Source: Reticulascus tulasneorum
Lineage: Eukaryota > Ascomycota > Sordariomycetes > Glomerellales > Reticulascaceae
NCBI GenBank assembly: GCA_001557505.1
Contig: LSAX01000013.1
Location: 310,001 to 374,000 of the forward strand
Direction: 5' to 3'
Length of the DNA: 64,000 nt
Shown here one piece after another: positions 59,206-64,000 of this stretch. The translations under genes were made by a program, and so were the position numbers. Numbering within the stretch: position 1 is the stretch's first letter; every line of letters begins with the position of its first letter. Under the pieces are notes generated by a model. The model searched no databases. It was not told the origin of the DNA and worked only from the letters and a program-made list of their open reading frames with translations.

Positions 59206-60566
59206 TTATTGCGGTTTGCGATAAGCAACGGAAGCAGCCGCCTGGGCGGTCGGGAAAATCACTGGGGCAAATCAGCCTCGTTCGTCAATTCCCAGAGTGA
59301 TCTGAGGAGTAGTATCTTACACATCTGGGCGATCTGGACATGCTCAGGACGGCTGGCACACCATACAATCTCCTCGGCTATATCATCACCATTCACTGGG
59401 GAAATCGTGAGTTATAATCCTCTCTGATCTTCCCAAATGAGGAAACGTACGTGGAGTCAGGCCTATGTACTCGTTGTCGGCACGGGACTTGTCGCCGCGG
59501 AATCTCACGACGGAGAATTCGGTTTCGACCATTCCTAGAAGAACAGAGTATCAGCCACCATGTAGTTGCGGCACATGCCGAACGGAAAACAGACCTGGCT
59601 GAATCTCGCAGACGCGGATTGGGGTGTTGACGAGCTCTTTCATGAGCGAGGTGGTAAAAGCAGAGACGGCGAACTTTGTAGCGCAGTAGATGGAGCCACC
59701 GATGTAAGCCTCACGACCCGCAATGGATCCAAGATTGATAATGAACTATTTTGCGATGGTTAGACAATGCTCCCGATTGCAAGGCACCTCCACAGGATTG
59801 AGAAATGACCACACCTACACCGAAGCCCTGTTTCTTCATTTCTCGGACAACGACCTGTGTCAACCGGATGAGGCCAATGACTATTAGCTCAAGTTAGTGT
59901 GCATACCGATCCAGGAGTAGCCTGAGGAGATAATTTGGTTTATGAGACATGTGGACCAGGGAGCTTGGTGTACCGTTTGTCTGGATCATGATCTCAATAT
60001 CCTCATCGGCTAGAACGTCGGTCGTCAGAATAAATCGAAGGCCGGACTGAGCGCATATGTCCTACCGATGTCTTAGAATGATACTGTCAGCTGGTGCAAG
60101 TCTTCAATGGGGGGTTGTGCGGCATACCACCAACATGCTCTCTACCACGCACCATACCGGCGTTGTTGACAAGACTAACGGATGGCAGGTCAATAAATGG
60201 ATTTTGTCTTTCTTAGTCACCTCCTTTATGAACTTACATGTCGACCGGGCGGCCTTCAAGTTTACCAATAATACCCTCTACATCATCCTTCTTTGTCATG
60301 TCGGCCGATATGGGTAGAACGAAAAGCTGACCCTGTGCATTTGGGCTCTCCTTCTGGGCTTCTAAGCACTTCTTGCGTACTTCAACCAACTTTTCGGTAC
60401 GACGGGCGGTGATGATCACATTGGCACCGCAGCGGGCGAAGAGAACGGCCGTAGATGCCCCGATGCCGGAAGATGCACCAGTGATCAGGACTGACTACAA
60501 AGTCAGTAGCTTCTCTCTTTGGTGCCGTGGGGAGAATTGGGTTCAGGGGATCTGTATACGAACCAT
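59206..60566 (-). CDS. Classical SDR, NADP-dependent dehydrogenase, 256 aa, nine exons
   Basis: Short-chain dehydrogenase similar to the yeast YMR226C / serine-3-dehydrogenase group. Minus-strand exons: 60566-60560, 60490-60238, 60174-60128, 60009-59974, 59880-59819, 59745-59595, 59534-59451, 59395-59321, 59261-59206. All phases agree and total 771 nt. The cofactor motif TGASSGIG is at residues 6-13, followed by TARR (NADP preference). NNAG is at 90-93. The catalytic triad Ser142, Tyr155 and Lys159 is in GSIAG and YCATK. The C-terminus ends [16 protein letters not shown], typical of this subgroup. The first coding exon has only seven bases (ATGGTTC). It is divergent to the GHL6-like hydrolase. 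The fourth exon's acceptor is the least certain join. Confidence 0.9.
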
Positions 60567-61418
60567 TTTTTCCCTGTAGGCTGGGTAGGGTTAGTGGTGT
60601 TAGCATCCGCGCGAGTATGAACCATGGTACGAGGCATGTGAACAGCCTACCGAGAGGTGATGCCGAAAAGTGACATGATGAAAGGCTAGAAGGATGTAAA
60701 GATAGAGTCAAGTCGTCGCAGTGCCGGGATCTATCGTGGGCAAGGCTGAACGAACTGGAGAGGAAGAAGCGCGGAACTGGGGATGTTTCCCGATACATGT
60801 CATACTTTATTTCCTTGGTGATGTCTCTCTTATCTTGAGCCGGGCGAAACCCCTAGTGCAACCCCGGGTCGGTGCCTGGTTTCGTTTGGCCTTAGCTTGT
60901 TCCCTGAGGTCCCCGGCTAACAGAATATTCGAGGCACCCTTAGCTGGTTTAGTAGTCGGCGAATAGATTTCCGGGGACCATGCGTTGACTCCGCCCTAAC
61001 TAAAAAATCGGCACCTGTAACCTAGATTAGCCAAGTTGCTGATCGCCAAGTTGCGAGGGATGTACGGAATAGTGGGCTTGATGCAATGTCCAAGAGAGTG
61101 CGGAGCTCCTCAACCGGCAACCAGATTTTAGGAAAGACCCAGAGACACTTGGCGCGCATCAGTCTGCCCAGCGCTACCGAAACCCTCGCGGGACAACACT
61201 GTCGACATGGTCGTGACTGGGGCGGTCGACAAGCATTCAAAAGGCAATGCCCGCCATCGCTAATGTGACTGCTCTCCGAGAAGTGTCTCGTTGCTGAATC
61301 TGCTTCAGTGTTGAAGGTGTTTTGAAGCTTAATCGACGTGCTACCCTGCCTACCAAACCCTTCCAACAACGAGGTCAAAATAACGACGGCTACCCAAATA
61401 GACCCCGATCTATCAGAC
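60567..61418. promoter_or_regulatory. Divergent promoter, SDR / glycoside hydrolase
   Basis: 0.85 kb between the two start codons. Nothing else is supported. Bases 61338-61418 are open in the hydrolase frame but begin with GTG and are treated as leader. Confidence 0.5.
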
Positions 61419-63452
61419 ATGGCTCCCGCGAGCGTGCTCCCTCTAGGCGAATGGTGGCGCAAACCATTCAGCATGCTCCAGACCAACCTGCGCGAGATTG
61501 ACGCCGACATGGATGTAGATGCCTGCGCCGACTACATCAAGAACCATGGCGCCGCTGCCTGGCTGATCAGTGTGGCGGGCATCCAGGCCCAGTACCCCAG
61601 CGACCTGAGTTTCCACTGGCGCAACCCGCATCTGGCCGCCCGAACGAGTGGCGACCTAATCGCGGATGCATTCCAGGCGGCGCAAGCACGCGGCCTGCGG
61701 CTGCTGGCACGCGTAGACTTCTCCAAGATCACCGCTAAGGTCGCCGCCGAGCATCCAGATTGGTGCTACTCATCGCCTGATGGAAACCTTCAGGAGCACT
61801 CAGGCGAGCTCGTGTCCGTCTGCCCCTGCGGGCCATATTACCAGGAGCGCATGTTCGAGATTCTTGACGAGGTGATGACACGCTACGCGCTTGACGGCTT
61901 CTTCATAAACTGGGTATCGTTTAACGAGGAGGATTACTACAAGCGTTACCATGGAGTGTGCCATTGCAGCAATTGTGCGGCCGCCTGGTTCAAGTTTTCG
62001 GGCGGTCTCCCGCTGCCCAAGAAGCCCAGCGATGACGCCTATGCCCAGTGGTTGCACTTCAGCCGCGGCGTATTCGACGACCTGCTAGGTCGCCTGAAAG
62101 AATTCATCAAGTTAAAGCTGCCCGATGCCTGCCTAATTATGGGCAAGACGTGCGATATGATCTTCCATGAGGCCAACAATGCGGTCGGCCGCGAGCTCTG
62201 GCCTCACTCCACCTCCGAGATTATAAGCAGCTGGCGCTCGTGGCGACCTGAGGTCCCTGTCCTATCCAATTCGGTTGCCTTCCTCGATATGCCCTACCGT
62301 ATGGCTAGCGAGGAGCCGGCTCAGTTCTCCCAGTACCTCCTGCAATGTATTTCGCGCGGTGGCAATCCATCCACATACATCATGGGCGTCCCGGGCAGAA
62401 CCCCTTACCCATGCCTCGACACGGCGGGCGAGCTCACGCGCTTCCACAGCAAATGGATCGACTACTACACTGACTTCACGCCCTGCGCGAGGACGGGTCT
62501 GGTTCGACCCGATCGTGCGCTCACGTCAACCGCCCAGTTCGATGCGGCCGTGGCTGAATTCCGCGGCTTGTATTCGGCATTGCAAGAGCTGCACGTCCCG
62601 TTCGACGTTATTGCCCACGAGCACCTGGTAGCGACCCAAGATAATGGAGGGCTCAAGCGATACGAGGTCATCATCCTCCCTGACCTCGGCACACTGGGCG
62701 ACGGTGACGTCGAAGTCCTCGATGGCTGGGTGCACGCAGGCGGCCGCCTCATCGCCACGGCCTCGAGCGCCATTGGCGCTGACGGCACAACCCAGCTCCA
62801 GTCACTCCCCTCGGTGCGGGAGCGCGCTGTCGTCTGCAAGCGCGAGCTGCTCTGGTCGTCATACCTTGCGCCCCCGCAGACGAGCGACCACCCACATGTC
62901 TACAATGGCCCCATCGTGCCCCTTTACGGTACCTACCACCTGTTCGAGTGGAAGAAAGACAGCGAAGCCGAGTACAAGATGCTAGCGCGGGCTCCCTTTT
63001 CTCCCCCTGAGAAGGCCTACGGACAGGTGCAGGTCGAGCAGCGCGGCTATGGCGCCGCCGTCTACGGCTGCGGCAAGGGCGTCGTTATTCCCTTCACCAT
63101 CGGCCGCGCCTACCGTGAGACAGGCCTCACTGCCATACGCGATCTGTTCGAGTTGGTCTTGACGAGCTTGGGCGCTAGTAACGAGCCGCTGTCGTTCGAC
63201 ATCGCAGAACAAGTCGAGGTAACGGTGCATACTAGTGGCTTGAGGACCATCGTTCACTTTGTCAACATGTCAGGTGTCCGGAGGCAGAACTTTGGTCCCT
63301 ACCTCCCTATTCCTGCTGGATTTATCAAGGTGGCCAAGGGCAACGTCAAGGCACGGGCGCTGAACGTAGATAAGGAGCTAGAGGTGAAGGATGGCAAGAT
63401 TATCCTGCCTCCGCTGGGGCTTTTCGAGGTAGTTGTTATTGAGGGCTTGTAA
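61419..63452 (+). CDS. GHL6-like glycoside hydrolase with beta-galactosidase-trimerisation-like domain, 677 aa
   Basis: Predicted glycosidase of the bacterial-type hypothetical glycosyl hydrolase 6 group. Start ATG 61419 (gacATGgct). The first ~350 residues look like a TIM barrel: AAAWLISVAGIQAQYP, a loop with HPDWCYSSPDG, VCPCGPYYQERMFEILDEV, then LDGFFINWVSFNEEDYY, where the acidic residues are candidates for catalysis. A CHCSNC motif lies at about residues 183-188. The middle part YEVIILPDLGTLGDGDVEVL followed by GGRLIATASS looks like the glutamine-amidotransferase-like fold next to beta-galactosidase barrels, and the C-terminal part is beta-rich. No signal peptide is visible, so it is probably intracellular, acting on an imported sugar. 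It is intronless and GC-rich, unlike its multi-exon neighbours, consistent with transfer from bacteria. The exact substrate is unknown. Confidence 0.82.
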   Translation: MAPASVLPLGEWWRKPFSMLQTNLREIDADMDVDACADYIKNHGAAAWLISVAGIQAQYPSDLSFHWRNPHLAARTSGDLIADAFQAAQARGLRLLARVDFSKITAKVAAEHPDWCYSSPDGNLQEHSGELVSVCPCGPYYQERMFEILDEVMTRYALDGFFINWVSFNEEDYYKRYHGVCHCSNCAAAWFKFSGGLPLPKKPSDDAYAQWLHFSRGVFDDLLGRLKEFIKLKLPDACLIMGKTCDMIFHEANNAVGRELWPHSTSEIISSWRSWRPEVPVLSNSVAFLDMPYRMASEEPAQFSQYLLQCISRGGNPSTYIMGVPGRTPYPCLDTAGELTRFHSKWIDYYTDFTPCARTGLVRPDRALTSTAQFDAAVAEFRGLYSALQELHVPFDVIAHEHLVATQDNGGLKRYEVIILPDLGTLGDGDVEVLDGWVHAGGRLIATASSAIGADGTTQLQSLPSVRERAVVCKRELLWSSYLAPPQTSDHPHVYNGPIVPLYGTYHLFEWKKDSEAEYKMLARAPFSPPEKAYGQVQVEQRGYGAAVYGCGKGVVIPFTIGRAYRETGLTAIRDLFELVLTSLGASNEPLSFDIAEQVEVTVHTSGLRTIVHFVNMSGVRRQNFGPYLPIPAGFIKVAKGNVKARALNVDKELEVKDGKIILPPLGLFEVVVIEGL

Positions 63453-63666
63453 ATATATCTATTTCATATGGTTAATTTACCGTTGTTTAAATAGGAACTT
63501 TGGCTTAAATTGTCCTTCAAAAAAATAGCCTAGGCAGTTCCAAAACTCTTTTCGTAGTGTCTAAACAACCAATCCTTTCCGACAGTACATTCTTAGCTTG
63601 GGTTGACAAGACCATTGCCAGCATCTAGTACTTGACTTCACATATCTTCTGCACAGTTGACTACAG

Positions 63667-64000
63667 CTATAATTGAGTATAAACTCTACGACTCTTGAGA
63701 GTCGTGTACTTGGAGAAGACCTCCTCGCGCCATTCAGTCTCCAAAGCCTCCTTAAGCTTCGGTCCTCCAAGACCATTGACCTTGGCGAATTCGTGGAGAG
63801 CGAGACATCTCGGTATCTCAGTCTTCGTGTCATAGCTAAAATAAAGCCTGCTCCGTAACCATCCAGAAATCTGGGATACCATAAAAATGTGTTCTTTGTC
63901 ATACCATCTAATCACTTCCTGTTTTGCGTCAGGCTCGACCTTCAATTCTAGCTCTGAAACCCCGAGCACAATTCCCTCAGAGTTAATATCTGCAAGGCTC
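63667..64000 (-). CDS. EthD/dimeric alpha-beta-barrel-like small protein (5' end outside window)
   Basis: The minus-strand frame is open to the window edge and ends at 63667, so the start lies beyond 64000. The visible 110 residues contain EVIRWYDKEHIFMVSQISGW, LRSRLYFSY, CLALHEFAKVNGLGGP and a final SRRVYTQL. This pattern (RWYDEEH, GWLRSR, LALHEY) fits small fungal ferredoxin-like dimeric barrel proteins of the EthD kind, often found in metabolic clusters. The function is unknown. It could be another cluster member. Confidence 0.72.
   Translation of the reverse strand, partial: SLADINSEGIVLGVSELELKVEPDAKQEVIRWYDKEHIFMVSQISGWLRSRLYFSYDTKTEIPRCLALHEFAKVNGLGGPKLKEALETEWREEVFSKYTTLKSRRVYTQL

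Noticed and set aside
60010..60127. SDR exon reading [17 protein letters not shown]
   Set aside because: Including it breaks phase with the preceding exon. Skipping it as part of a 118-nt intron gives the family-like [13 protein letters not shown].

Overview
The window is nuclear DNA of a filamentous ascomycete (Pezizomycotina). The evidence is short introns (47 to 118 nt) with GTAAGT/GTATGT-like donors and CTAAC/CTGAC-like branch sites, several fungal-specific families (Zn2Cys6 regulators, HET, TRI12-type and sugar MFS carriers, DUF2434, OrlA/Tps2) and long GC-rich intergenic DNA. I cannot name the genus from sequence alone.

Left part (1-10.3 kb) is accessory-like. It holds the 3' part of a long ankyrin-repeat gene ending in a ZZ-type zinc finger, an aldo/keto reductase, a decayed HET-domain (heterokaryon incompatibility) gene, and an uncharacterised 735-residue protein. 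Centre (10.3-40.3 kb) is mostly housekeeping and regulatory: a C2H2 regulator with about 11 kb of gene-free upstream DNA rich in simple repeats, a DUF2434 membrane protein head-to-head with Golgi-tether subunit COG5, trehalose-6-phosphate phosphatase (Tps2/OrlA type) with a 16-copy hexanucleotide repeat upstream, and a divergent pair of zinc-finger regulators, one carrying both a Zn2Cys6 cluster and C2H2 fingers.

Right part (40.5-64 kb) holds an M16 (insulysin-like) peptidase, an NmrA-like NAD(P)-binding protein, a TRI12-type MFS exporter, a tRNA-Leu(AAG) gene, and then a tight run of metabolic genes: sugar/H+ symporter, Zn2Cys6 regulator, 2-oxoglutarate/Fe(II) (PhyH-like) dioxygenase, SDR, a GHL6-like intronless glycoside hydrolase, and the start-less part of a small EthD-like protein. 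Alternating strands and shared divergent promoters suggest a catabolic cluster for an unidentified glycoside.

The most unusual item is the tRNA-Leu(AAG) gene (49900-50054). Besides a normal 20-nt anticodon-loop intron it carries a 52-nt insertion in the D-loop that begins GTAAGT and ends AG with a CTAAT branch-like motif, like the mRNA introns of neighbouring genes. Removing both inserts leaves a perfect 83-nt class II tRNA. Exon borders were derived by hand from splice signals, reading-frame phase and family resemblance. No similarity search was run.
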